From Thermoleophilia bacterium (GTDB lineage Bacteria > Actinomycetota > Thermoleophilia > Gaiellales > JAICJC01): DNA of 34,512 bases. The translations under genes were made by a program, and so were the position numbers. Below, one piece after another: positions 15,618-24,224 of the stretch (positions are counted from its first letter, which is position 1; each line of letters begins with the position of its first letter). The DNA is taken from NCBI GenBank assembly GCA_025928435.1, contig JAICJM010000015.1, positions 1-34,512 on the forward strand, given 5' to 3'. The notes below the pieces were generated by a model. That model made no database searches. It was not told the origin of the DNA and was given only the letters and a program-made list of their open reading frames with translations.

Positions 15618-16441
15618 GCCGGCGAGTCTCATGCAGCGAGTTCTCCTTCCCGGCGATCGCCGACCAGGGAAACCGGATCGGCGTCGTGCGGTGGCTCGGT
15701 TTCGAGTTGGTCGACGTTGCGCTCTTCTCCGACCACGCGCGCGTCGTCGCCGACCCGAAGGGCGTGGCGGCCAGCATCGGCCTCGCGCTGCAGACGCACG
15801 AACTGGACGCGCCTGACATCTTCTACGCGGACGGGGAAACATTCGACGAGATCGCGCCCAATCCGCGTGACGCGGCCGTCCGAGTGCAGCGCCGGACGGG
15901 CTTCGCCGCCGCCGCGGAGGTCGCATCCCTGCTCGGCGTCGCCGGGATGACGATCCTGCCTGGAGTCTCGTGGGCCGGAGATCCCGAGGGAGCATGGGCG
16001 TGCTGCGTCGAGGAGCTGGGCTGGCGGGTCGAGCACGCACGCGCGCTGGGAGTCGAGCTCCGCATTGAGGCACACGCCGGAGGCATCGCCGCGCTGCCCG
16101 AACAGGCGATCAGGCTGTTCGAGGAGGTGCCCGGACTCCGCCTGACGTTGGATGTCTCGCACTTCGAACTTCAGTCGGTCGGGCTCGAACGCGTGCTGCC
16201 GCTCGTCCCGTACGCGTCGCACATGCACGTACGGGCGGCCAAGCCAGGCGCCATCCAGGTCCCTTGGCGCGACAACCAGATCGACTTTCCGACGGTGCTC
16301 AACGCCCTTGCGGCAAGCGGCTACGAAGGCGCGTTTTGCGTCGAGTACCGGCCGATGGCGAAATGGCGGTGCGACGAGCTCGACGCGCTGTCCGAGAGCG
16401 ATGAGACGCGTAGATGGTTCAACGGGCGAGGTGTCTTCTGA
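15614..16441 (+). CDS. Sugar phosphate isomerase/epimerase-like TIM barrel (AP endonuclease 2 family)
   Basis: This 275-residue xylose-isomerase-like barrel has probable metal ligands in the usual order: Glu/His in RIEAHAGG, Asp/His in TLDVSHFE, His in SHMHVR, and Glu in CVEYRP. Lengths and spacing fit IolE/IolI-type isomerases, epimerases or dehydratases. GTG 15614 overlaps the preceding TGA, and its own TGA shares a base with the next ATG. Such enzymes commonly accompany Gfo/Idh/MocA oxidoreductases; the substrate is unknown. Confidence 0.85.
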   Translation: MSRRVSCSEFSFPAIADQGNRIGVVRWLGFELVDVALFSDHARVVADPKGVAASIGLALQTHELDAPDIFYADGETFDEIAPNPRDAAVRVQRRTGFAAAAEVASLLGVAGMTILPGVSWAGDPEGAWACCVEELGWRVEHARALGVELRIEAHAGGIAALPEQAIRLFEEVPGLRLTLDVSHFELQSVGLERVLPLVPYASHMHVRAAKPGAIQVPWRDNQIDFPTVLNALAASGYEGAFCVEYRPMAKWRCDELDALSESDETRRWFNGRGVF

Positions 16442-17907
16442 TGGATCAGATCTTGCACTGGATCGACGGCGATGCGGCTGCGTCGGAGGACGAGCGATCC
16501 TTCGACTCGTTTGACCCCGCCACTGGCGAGGTGATCGCGAGGGTCGCACTCGGCGCCGAACGCGATGTCGACCGCGCCGTTCGGTCCGGGGCCGCCGCGT
16601 ACGCCGACGGCCGCTGGGCGCGGATGCCGGGGGCTCAACGCGCGCGGGTGTTGCGGCGGATGGCGGAGGGACTGCGGAGCCGGAGGGAAGAGTTCGCCCA
16701 GCTGGAGACTTCAGACACCGGCAAGCCGATCTCGCAGACTCACGGCGAGGTCGAGGACGCGGCCTCGCTCCTCGACTACTTCTCGGGGCTGACCGAGGAG
16801 GCGATCGGATCGGTCTACCCCCAGAAGCCCGGCTTCTTTGCGTACTCCAGGCGCGAGCCGTACGGAGTCGTCGGCGCGATCGCCCCGTGGAACTTCCCGA
16901 TCGTGCTGGCCTGCTGGAAAACCGCGCCAGCACTGGCAGCTGGCAACTCCGTGGTGCTGAAGATGGCCGAACAGGCGCCCCTCACGACGGCGCGCCTGGG
17001 CATGCTGGCGCAGGAGGCTGGCATGCCCGACGGCGTGCTCAACATCGTCCACGGCGACGGGCCGACCACCGGGGCGGCTCTAGCCGCCCATCCGCTGGTG
17101 CCCAAAATCACGTTCACCGGATCGACCGATACCGGGCGCGCCATCCTGCGTGCGGGCGCCGAGCACATCAAGAGCGTGCACCTAGAGCTGGGGGGAAAGA
17201 CGGCGAACATCGTCTGCGCGGACGCCGACATCGAGCAAGCGTTGGCCGGGACGCTGTTCACGAGCTTCTTCAACGCCGGCCAGATTTGCACCTCCGGGTC
17301 CAGGCTGCTCGTCGCCCGCGAGATCGCCGCCGACTTCGTCGACGCGGTCACCCGTAGGGCGGATGGGCTCCGCACCGGCGACCCCACAGACGAGGCGACC
17401 GACATCGGTCCGCTGATCTCCGCCGAGCAGCGCGACCGCGTCGCCTCCTATATCGCCCAAGGGCTCACCGCCGGGGCAACCGCCGTGGTCGGAGGCGCGG
17501 CGGGAGTCGCCGACCACGGCGGCTACTTCGTACGGCCAACCATCTTCAGCGGCGTTCGCAGAGACATGACGATCGCCCAAGAGGAGATCTTCGGGCCGGT
17601 GCTCTCGGTCATGGAGTTCGGCGACGAGGACGAGGCAGTCGCACTTGCCAACGACGTCCCCTATGGCCTTGCCGCCACTGTCTGGACTCGAGACATCGGA
17701 CGCGCGATGCGTTTCGCCGAGCGGATCGATACCGGGATCGTGTGGACGAACTGCCCGCACCACCTCACCTGGAACGTGCCCTACGAGGGGTTCAAGGTGA
17801 GCGGACTGGGCGAGGACCTCGGACGCGAGAGCCTCAACACCTTCACCCGGCTGAAGGTGCACTACCTGAACTTCGACGGCGAGCGGATCGGCTGGCCGTC
17901 ACGCTGA
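16441..17907 (+). CDS. NAD(P)-dependent aldehyde dehydrogenase
   Basis: This 488-residue ALDH has the active-site cysteine C283 in FNAGQICTSGSRL, general base E249 in LELGGKTANIV, oxyanion Asn in PWNFPI and cofactor loop FTGSTDTGR. The usual KPAE is KMAE here, a mild change at the NAD site. The C-terminal KVSGLGEDLGRESL matches the betaine/aminobutyraldehyde/hydroxymuconic group. It likely oxidises the aldehyde released by an aldolase or deaminase step. ATG 16441 overlaps the preceding stop. Confidence 0.93.
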   Translation: MDQILHWIDGDAAASEDERSFDSFDPATGEVIARVALGAERDVDRAVRSGAAAYADGRWARMPGAQRARVLRRMAEGLRSRREEFAQLETSDTGKPISQTHGEVEDAASLLDYFSGLTEEAIGSVYPQKPGFFAYSRREPYGVVGAIAPWNFPIVLACWKTAPALAAGNSVVLKMAEQAPLTTARLGMLAQEAGMPDGVLNIVHGDGPTTGAALAAHPLVPKITFTGSTDTGRAILRAGAEHIKSVHLELGGKTANIVCADADIEQALAGTLFTSFFNAGQICTSGSRLLVAREIAADFVDAVTRRADGLRTGDPTDEATDIGPLISAEQRDRVASYIAQGLTAGATAVVGGAAGVADHGGYFVRPTIFSGVRRDMTIAQEEIFGPVLSVMEFGDEDEAVALANDVPYGLAATVWTRDIGRAMRFAERIDTGIVWTNCPHHLTWNVPYEGFKVSGLGEDLGRESLNTFTRLKVHYLNFDGERIGWPSR

Positions 17908-17909
17908 GC

Positions 17910-19046
17910 ATGGCCTCCACCGAACCGGATCCCGCGCGTCTTTATGAAGGGTATCGCCGATCCATCGGGGGGAGTCGGCGCGACCTGGCCACCCCGGCGC
18001 TGATCCTCGACATCGAGGCGGCGACCCGAAACCTGCACGCGATGGAAAACTCGTTGCGCGACCAGCCGGCGAAGCTGCGGCCCCACATCAAGGCGCAAAA
18101 GAGCCCACAGCTGGCACGGTTGCACATGGAGCACGGTGCGGTCGGCGTCGCGACGGCGACCGCTTGGGAGGCGCTCGCCATGGCGCGCAGTGGGATCCCC
18201 GACGTGCTGATCGCGAACGAGGTGGTCGGACCCACCAAGCTCGGCGCAGTCGTGGCGGCCGCTCAGCATGCGAGGGTGACGATCGCGGTCGATGATCCGC
18301 GAGGCGCCGCCGAGCTGTCGGCCGCCGCACAAGCCGCAGGCGTTGTGGTCGAGGTGCTGATCGAGGTCGACGTCGGTATGTCACGCGGCGGGACACGTAC
18401 AGTCGAGCAGTCGCTGACGCTGGCGCGTGCAGTGGTCGACGCCCCGGGGGTTCGGCTGCGCGGCATCCAGGCGTACGAGGGACATTGCATGTCGGAGACC
18501 GATCGGATCAGCCGGACGGCCTTGGCGCAGGACGCGATGGGTGTAGCCGGAGAGCACCTGACCGCGCTGCGGGACGCTGGGTACGACGCCAGGGAACTGT
18601 CGGGGGGCGGTACAGGCACCCACGACATCACGGGCCGTAACCCGCTGGTCACCGAGCTTCAGGCCGGATCGTTCGTGTTCATGGATATGTTTCATGGGGC
18701 GCTGGTCGACCAGTTCGAGTTCGCCCTGTTCGTCGCGTCGACGGTCGTTGCGCGGCATGGCAACACGGTCGTCCTCGACGTAGGGCGCAAGAGCGTGGGC
18801 ATTGATTACGCGTCGCCCCGGATCGCCGGGATCGAGATGGACGCGCGGTTCTTCGCCGAGGAGCACGGCTCGTTCGACTTTCCGGGCGATTCACCGGTCG
18901 ACCGCGGCGATCGGGTGGAGTTGATCCCCGGGTACGCCCCGACCACCGTGAATCTCTACGACGTGTACCACGTGGTGTCTGGCGACGAGGTCGTGGACGT
19001 GTGGCCGATTATTCCGCGCGGTCCGGGGCGGGGGATGATCGCGTGA
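17910..19046 (+). CDS. DSD1 / D-threonine aldolase family PLP enzyme, copy 2, metal ligands absent
   Basis: This 378-residue paralog of the 5840-6994 product shows TPALILDIEAATRNL and RPHIKAQKS, with K61 as the expected PLP lysine; SGGGTGTHDI is the phosphate loop. In the family the C-terminal metal site is HCD or HxC before PTVNLYD. Here the same stretch is PGYAPTTVNLYD, so the ligands are replaced by Y342, A343 and P344. The enzyme may have lost metal dependence or changed reaction. It starts 3 bases after the aldehyde dehydrogenase stop and overlaps the M20 gene (GTGA). Confidence 0.85.
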   Translation: MASTEPDPARLYEGYRRSIGGSRRDLATPALILDIEAATRNLHAMENSLRDQPAKLRPHIKAQKSPQLARLHMEHGAVGVATATAWEALAMARSGIPDVLIANEVVGPTKLGAVVAAAQHARVTIAVDDPRGAAELSAAAQAAGVVVEVLIEVDVGMSRGGTRTVEQSLTLARAVVDAPGVRLRGIQAYEGHCMSETDRISRTALAQDAMGVAGEHLTALRDAGYDARELSGGGTGTHDITGRNPLVTELQAGSFVFMDMFHGALVDQFEFALFVASTVVARHGNTVVLDVGRKSVGIDYASPRIAGIEMDARFFAEEHGSFDFPGDSPVDRGDRVELIPGYAPTTVNLYDVYHVVSGDEVVDVWPIIPRGPGRGMIA

Positions 19047-20194
19047 GCGAGGTCGTCAAGATCGCCCAGCGCCTGGTGCGCGCCCCGTCCGCGAACCCCC
19101 CTGGCGATACCCGAGATGCCGCCGCGATCGTCGAGGCCGAGTTGGCGGGCGCCCTCGATGTGGTGCGAGTAGAGCCGGCGCCGGGCTTCGTCAGCGTAGT
19201 CGGTTCGCACGATTTTCCGAGGCCGGGACGGACCCTGATTCTGTGCGGACACTTGGACGTCGTCCCCGCCGATGCGGCGTCGGATGGGTGGAGATGCGAC
19301 CCTTGGGGGGCGGAGGTCAAGGATGGCTGGTTGTATGGGCGCGGCAGTCTCGACATGAAGGGGGCAGTCGCGGGAATGATTGCGGCGGCACGCCGGGCGG
19401 TCACAGAACCGCACGGCCTGCGGGGGCGGATCGTGGTCGCGGCGGTGGCCGACGAGGAGTGCGGCGGGCGCCGAGGGGCAGGCACACTAATCGAGAAGGC
19501 AATCACGACCGGGGACGCCGTCGTCATCGGAGAACCGGGCAACGGCGCTCTCTGCATCGCCCATCGCGGAATGTGCTTCGTCGAGGCGATAACCCGCGGC
19601 CGGGCGACACACGCGAGCACGGGTGGCGGGGTAAACGCGGTGAGCACGATGGTGCGGGTGCTGTCAGCGCTGGAGGGCGTCGAACTCACTCACACACCAC
19701 ACCCTTTGCTCGGCGGACCGACGATCGCCGTGGGAACCATGATTTCGGGAGGTAGCACCGCGAACGTGATCCCCGACCTTTGCCGCGCGACACTCGATGT
19801 ACGAAAGGTCCCCGGTATGACCGACGAATCCGTGCTCGCTGATCTTCGGACCCGCCTGACAGAGGTCGGTATCGCGGAAACCGTGGAGTTCGAGATCAGG
19901 ACATCCGTCGAGCCGTCTGTGACCGACGTCGCCGACCCCATCGTCGGCGTATCGGCGGAAGCATACGCCGCGGAGTTCGGGCAGAAGCCTGAGATCCGCG
20001 GGATGTCGGCCACGACCGACGGCTGGTGGTTCCGCAACCGGCGTGGAATTTCCACGGTGATGGCCCTAGGGCCGGGACAGATCGAGGACTGCCACACGGT
20101 CAACGAGCGGGTCGCGATCGACGAGTTGGAGTCCTATTCGCGGATTTACGAGGGCATCATCCGCCGGTTCCTAAGCGCGGGGCAGTCCCGATGA
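19043..20194 (+). CDS. M20-family metallohydrolase (ArgE/DapE/CPG2-like)
   Basis: This 383-residue di-zinc hydrolase has metal ligands H70 (CGHLDVVP), Asp (GRGSLDMKG), the Glu pair in ADEECGG, Glu in VIGEPG and His in CHTVNE. The dimerisation lid (about 175-285) begins at GRATHAS. Members deacylate N-acyl amino acids or cut dipeptides, fitting a cluster fed by peptide-type transporters. GTG 19043 is chosen for the GTGA overlap and alignment. It is followed by a disrupted region, so it may have ended the original operon or been continuous with the second transporter. Confidence 0.9.
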   Translation: MSEVVKIAQRLVRAPSANPPGDTRDAAAIVEAELAGALDVVRVEPAPGFVSVVGSHDFPRPGRTLILCGHLDVVPADAASDGWRCDPWGAEVKDGWLYGRGSLDMKGAVAGMIAAARRAVTEPHGLRGRIVVAAVADEECGGRRGAGTLIEKAITTGDAVVIGEPGNGALCIAHRGMCFVEAITRGRATHASTGGGVNAVSTMVRVLSALEGVELTHTPHPLLGGPTIAVGTMISGGSTANVIPDLCRATLDVRKVPGMTDESVLADLRTRLTEVGIAETVEFEIRTSVEPSVTDVADPIVGVSAEAYAAEFGQKPEIRGMSATTDGWWFRNRRGISTVMALGPGQIEDCHTVNERVAIDELESYSRIYEGIIRRFLSAGQSR

Positions 20195-20577
20195 CAGGCC
20201 GCGGATTCGCAAAGAACTGCAGCGAGTCGCGCAGTGTGCGACCCTCTCGCTAGAGGACGCGCCGGAGCGGAGTAGGGGCGATTTGCTGCCGAGGCGTCTC
20301 TGACGATCGGGCATCGGGCGGAGTTGGAGAGTCAGGGGCGACTCGGCGGCTGTGAGCGGGTGGGCCTTCGTGGTGGGGCGTTGCGACGACGCGTCTTTAG
20401 TGTTCGTTTCGCTTTCGCAACTGGGAGATTGCATCGACCTCCGAGAGCGCGTAAAGAATCCATACCGAGCTTGCGGGCGGCCTTGAGGTGCGAGGAGCAG
20501 CCACCTTGCCGATCGACCACCTGCGACGGCGTGTACCCGCTCGCTCTTGGAGGTGCAAGCATCGTCAACGAACCTAG
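20195..20577. other. Non-coding or foreign segment between M20 gene and permease remnant
   Basis: About 380 bases contain no supported gene. Composition is less GC-biased around 20390-20460. A minus-strand frame reads GYTPSQVVDRQGG then SSHLKAARKLGMDSLRAL, which looks protein-like, but it has no start context and joins Arg-rich noise; I cannot name it. The segment sits where a binding-protein gene and most of an OppB-like permease gene would be expected. Confidence 0.4.
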
Positions 20578-20655
20578 GAGATTCCCGCGCCCCTGAACAT
20601 CCTGGCCGACGCCCTCCTGATCCTGCTCGTGCCGAAACTCCGGACGGCCGCGTGA
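20578..20655 (+). pseudogene. C-terminal remnant of an OppB-like permease
   Basis: The frame ending at TGA 20653-20655 encodes LNILADALLILLVPKLRTAA, resembling the final helix and tail of OppB/DppB permeases. Its stop overlaps the GTG of the following OppC-like gene as GTGA, the architecture seen elsewhere in the cluster. An in-frame TAG at 20575 closes the frame upstream, so nearly 900 bases of permease gene are missing. Confidence 0.45.
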
Positions 20656-21527
20656 CGACGATCGCGACGCCGGCGCGGCGACGATCGGTCCGAGGCCGCC
20701 TGACGCTCGGGCGGTCGTGGGCGGGCCGCGTCGGACTGGTGCTTGGCCTGCTGATCCTCGCGATCGCACTGCTCGGCCCCTTCGTCGCCCCGCACTCGCC
20801 GTCCGAGCTCGTGGGGCCGGCCTATCAGTCGCCGACCCGCAGCTTCCCGCTCGGTACCGACTTCCTCGGTCGCGATGTCCTGAGCCGCGTCCTCTGGGGC
20901 GGCAGGTCGGTGGTCGGCCTGGCCGTCACCGCGACGGCCCTGGCGTACGTCGTCGGCATGTCGATCGGGCTGGTGGCCGGGTTCTCCCGCTCCGCGGTCG
21001 ACCCCGCGCTCATGCGGGCGATGGACGTGCTGCTCGCCTTCCCGCCGATCATCCTCCTGCTCGTCGTTGCGACCGGCGCCGGTCCGAGTGCCTGGGCGCT
21101 GATCGTCGGGGTCGCGATCACCCACGTGCCCGGGATCGCACGCATTGTACGGGCGGCGACCGTCGAGACCTCGGTCCGGGGGTACGTCGAGGCCGCCGTC
21201 GCGCGGGGCGAGCGTCTGCGATTCATCCTCGGCCGCGAGATCCTGCCCAACATCGCCCTCCCGATCCTCGCCGACGCGGGGGTGCGCCTGACCGGGTCGA
21301 TCCTGCTCGTCGCGTCGGTGAACTTCCTCGGCCTCGGCCTCCAGCCCCCGTCCGCGGACTGGGCGCTGATGATCTCGGAGAACCGGCAGGGGCTCACGAT
21401 CCAGCCGTGGGCGGCCGTCGTGCCAATCATCCTGATCGCCGGGCTGACGATCGCGGTGAACCTCGTCGCCGACGCCTTCGCGCGCGGCCTGGGGCGGTCG
21501 GTCGAGCGCGCCCGGATCGCGAAGTGA
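20652..21527 (+). CDS. Peptide-type ABC transporter permease (OppC/DppC-like), second system
   Basis: This 291-residue permease begins with the helix VGLVLGLLILAIALLGPFVAP. The OppC hallmark is LGTDFLGRDVLSRVLWGGRS, and the EAA loop lies at AAVARGERLRFILGREILPN. The end QPPSADWALMISENR is typical. GTG 20652 is chosen for its overlap with the permease remnant. Its partner OppB-like permease and binding protein are not intact here, so the system is incomplete unless it borrows subunits from the minus-strand operon. Confidence 0.9.
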   Translation: MTTIATPARRRSVRGRLTLGRSWAGRVGLVLGLLILAIALLGPFVAPHSPSELVGPAYQSPTRSFPLGTDFLGRDVLSRVLWGGRSVVGLAVTATALAYVVGMSIGLVAGFSRSAVDPALMRAMDVLLAFPPIILLLVVATGAGPSAWALIVGVAITHVPGIARIVRAATVETSVRGYVEAAVARGERLRFILGREILPNIALPILADAGVRLTGSILLVASVNFLGLGLQPPSADWALMISENRQGLTIQPWAAVVPIILIAGLTIAVNLVADAFARGLGRSVERARIAK

Positions 21528-23323
21528 GCGGGCCCGTCCTTACCGCGCGCGACCTGCGGCTGGAGCTGGCCAACGGCGACGCGGTGGTCGAGGAGCTCAG
21601 CCTCGACGTCAAGCCGGGCGAGATCGTCGGCCTCGTCGGGGAGTCGGGGAGCGGCAAGACGACGACCGCGCTCGCCCTCCTCGGGTACCAGCGTGCCGGC
21701 GTGCGCCGGGCCGGGGGCGAGGTCACCGTCTCGGGCGAGCAGCTCACGTCATACCCGGAGCCGAGGCTGCGCCGCCTTCGCGGCCGGCTCGTCGCCTACG
21801 CGCCGCAGGAGCCTGCCATGGCGCTCAACCCGTCGATGCGGATTGGGGATCAGATCAAGCGGATGCTCGAGACTCACAGCGGCGCGAGCGCTCCGCCCGG
21901 CGCCGTGGCAGACGCCCTGGCCCGGGTTGCGCTCCCGAACGACGAGAGCTTCATCCGCCGGTTCCCGCATCAGCTGTCCGGCGGCCAGCAGCAGCGCGTG
22001 GCCATCGCGATCGCGCTCGTCTGCCGCCCCGCAGCCGTGATCCTCGACGAGCCGACGACGGGCCTCGACGTCGTCGTGCAGGAGGGGCTCCTCAAGGAGA
22101 TCGACCGGCTGGCCAGGGAGACCGGCCTCGGCATCGTCTACGTCTCCCACGACCTGGCCGTGGTCGCTTCGATCGCGGACCGCATCGCCGTCATGTACGC
22201 GGGCCGCATCGTCGAAGAGGGCCCGGCGCGCGAACTCGTCGCCGCGCCCCGTCACCCGTACACGCATGGGCTCGTCTCGGCGATCCCGGACCCCCTGCAG
22301 CCGCGGAGGCTGCGCGGCATCCCGGGGGTCGCCGTCGGCGTCGGCGAGCGCGGCCCCGGGTGCGCATTCGCGCCTCGCTGCGGCCGGCGCACCGACCGCT
22401 GCGACCAGGAGATGCCCGAGCTGGTGGCGGTCGAGCGGGAGCGTCGCAGCCGCTGTTTCGAATGGTCGCGCACGCCCGCGCCCGTGGTCGAGCCTCCCGT
22501 CACCGCGGTCGTGCCCGCCACGGCCCCGCGGCCGGTGCTCGCCGTGTCGAACGTCGTGGCGACGCATCGCACCCGGGTCGACCGCGTCGTCGCGGCGGAG
22601 GACATCTCGTTCACGATCGCGGCCGGGGAGTGTGTTGCGCTCGTCGGCGAATCGGGCAGCGGGAAGACGACGATCGCGCGATGCGTCGTCGGCCTGCACA
22701 CCCCCGACACGGGGACGATTGAGCTCGACGGCCAGCTGCTCGCTGGCCGGGCCGGCGACCGGCCGGTCGAGATGCGCCGCAGGGTGCAGATCGTGTTCCA
22801 GAACCCCTACGACTCCCTGAACCCGCGCCACACCGTCGCCGACGTCGTCGAGCGCCCGGCACGCCAGCTCCGGCGGCTCAGCCGGGCCGAGGCGGAGGCC
22901 GACATCCGCTCGCTGCTAGGACTCGTGCGCCTGCCAGCCCGCATCCGTGACCGCTACCCGGGGGAGCTCTCAGGAGGTGAAAGGCAGCGCGTCGCGATCG
23001 CACGCGCGTTGGCGGCCCATCCGGATCTGCTTGTCTGCGACGAGGTGACCTCCGCGCTGGATGTGTCGGTTCAGGCGGCGGTGCTTGAGCTGCTTGCCGA
23101 GCTGCGCCGCGACCTTGGCCTAAGCATGCTCTTCATCACCCACGACCTCGGGGTCGTCGCGAGCATCTCTGACCGCGTGCTCGTCCTCCAGCGCGGACGC
23201 GTCTGCGAGCAGAGCTCCGTGGAGGCGCTGCTCGAGCGACCGCAGGACGAGTACACCCGCCGACTGCTCGCCGCCGCACCGCGGCTGGAAGCCATAGCCC
23301 CCGAGGCTTCGCGGCCGGCGTGA
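21524..23323 (+). CDS. Fused double ABC ATPase (OppD-OppF / GsiA-like)
   Basis: This 599-residue tandem ATPase powers a peptide-type importer. The first half has Walker A GESGSGKT (39-46), signature LSGGQQQRVAIAIAL, Walker B VILDEPTTGLD and a Cys-containing oligopeptide extension (CAFAPRCGRRTDRC). A linker rich in Pro/Val lies around 315-335. The second half has Walker A at about 374, VFQNPYDSLNPR, LSGGERQRVAIARAL and LLVCDEVTSALD. Both sites look competent. GTG 21524 overlaps the permease stop and the 3' end overlaps the SDR gene, both as GTGA. The first system in this window uses two separate ATPase genes instead. Confidence 0.93.
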   Translation: MSGPVLTARDLRLELANGDAVVEELSLDVKPGEIVGLVGESGSGKTTTALALLGYQRAGVRRAGGEVTVSGEQLTSYPEPRLRRLRGRLVAYAPQEPAMALNPSMRIGDQIKRMLETHSGASAPPGAVADALARVALPNDESFIRRFPHQLSGGQQQRVAIAIALVCRPAAVILDEPTTGLDVVVQEGLLKEIDRLARETGLGIVYVSHDLAVVASIADRIAVMYAGRIVEEGPARELVAAPRHPYTHGLVSAIPDPLQPRRLRGIPGVAVGVGERGPGCAFAPRCGRRTDRCDQEMPELVAVERERRSRCFEWSRTPAPVVEPPVTAVVPATAPRPVLAVSNVVATHRTRVDRVVAAEDISFTIAAGECVALVGESGSGKTTIARCVVGLHTPDTGTIELDGQLLAGRAGDRPVEMRRRVQIVFQNPYDSLNPRHTVADVVERPARQLRRLSRAEAEADIRSLLGLVRLPARIRDRYPGELSGGERQRVAIARALAAHPDLLVCDEVTSALDVSVQAAVLELLAELRRDLGLSMLFITHDLGVVASISDRVLVLQRGRVCEQSSVEALLERPQDEYTRRLLAAAPRLEAIAPEASRPA

Positions 23324-24086
23324 CCAATCGCCTGTCAGGAAAGCGCGCCATCATCACCGGCGGCGCGAGCGGGATCGGTCGCGCGACCGCCCAGCGACTC
23401 GCAGCCGACGGCGCGCGAGTGGCTGTTGTCGACGTCGATGCTGACGGCGCCGAGCGCATCGCAGAGACGATCCGGGCAGCCGGTGGCGAGGCGCTTGCGG
23501 CTGCGGCGGACGTCAGCCTCGAGGCCGACGTCGAGGCGGCCGTTGAAGCCGCGGTGAATCGGTGGGCCGGTTTGGACATCGTGATCGCGAACGCGGCGAT
23601 TGAACCCGTCGAGAGCGATGGCTCGGTCGACCTGTTGGACATCGCGGTCTGGAATCGGGTGTCGAGGTGAACCTCACCGGCACCTTCCTCACATGCAGGC
23701 ACGGCGTGCGGGCGCTGATCGCCTCCGGCGGCGGAGCGGTCGTGTGCACTGCTTCGCCGACCGGCCTCTACGGGCTCGCCCCTGGAGAGGTCGCCTACAG
23801 CTCCAGCAAGGCTGGTGTCTACGGCCTCATCCGTGTCATGGCGAGCGACCACGCGGCGCAGGGCATCCGCGTGAACGGCGTCATGCCGGGCTTCATCGAT
23901 ACTCCGCTCACGCGTACGGTCGTCGAAGACGAGGCGCGGCGACTGGCCGCGCTTCGGGCGGTGCCGCTCGCACGGGTCGGCCGCCCTGAAGAGGTGGCGA
24001 CGGTAATCGCGTTCCTCGTTTCGGAGGACGCGTCGTACGTCACCGGAGCGGTGTGGGCCGTGGACGGCGGGATGACGGCGGTGTAG
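23320..24086 (+). pseudogene. SDR-family oxidoreductase, frameshifted near the middle
   Basis: The first frame (GTG 23320 to 23670) gives the Rossmann half with TGGASGIG and NAA. The second (from about 23662 to 24086) gives the catalytic half: NLTGTFLTC, Tyr/Lys in YSSSKAG, PGFIDTP and [11 protein letters not shown]. Adding one base next to GGG at 23657-23661 joins them as WNRGVEVNL, a normal SDR sequence. It is either broken or a base-call error. If intact it would be a 255-residue NAD(P) dehydrogenase closing the second transporter operon. Confidence 0.85.
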
Positions 24087-24171
24087 CTGACTCCGCCGAG
24101 TCGAGCGCCCTCCTGAGCCGATCTGCGGCACCGCGTCGATAGACCTGCATAAGTACCTGGTCGGCCGTCCG

Positions 24172-24184
24172 TGTGTCCGGACAC
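24172..24184. repeat. Third TGTGTCCGGAC copy within a 12-bp palindrome
   Basis: TGTGTCCGGAC (24172-24182) is identical to the core of the inverted repeats around methyltransferase A. Here it is extended to the perfect palindrome GTGTCCGGACAC (24173-24184). It lies 41 bases past the stop of methyltransferase B, as copy 3050-3069 lies just past the stop of methyltransferase A. Confidence 0.6.
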
Positions 24185-24224
24185 CTCCTACGCTCGGCGC
24201 ATGGCGCGGAGCATTCAAGCGAGT

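Noticed and set aside
20332..20520. Minus-strand frame with GYTPSQVVDRQGG and AARKLGMDSLRAL
   Set aside because: Protein-like for about 35 residues, but no family, start or continuation could be supported.
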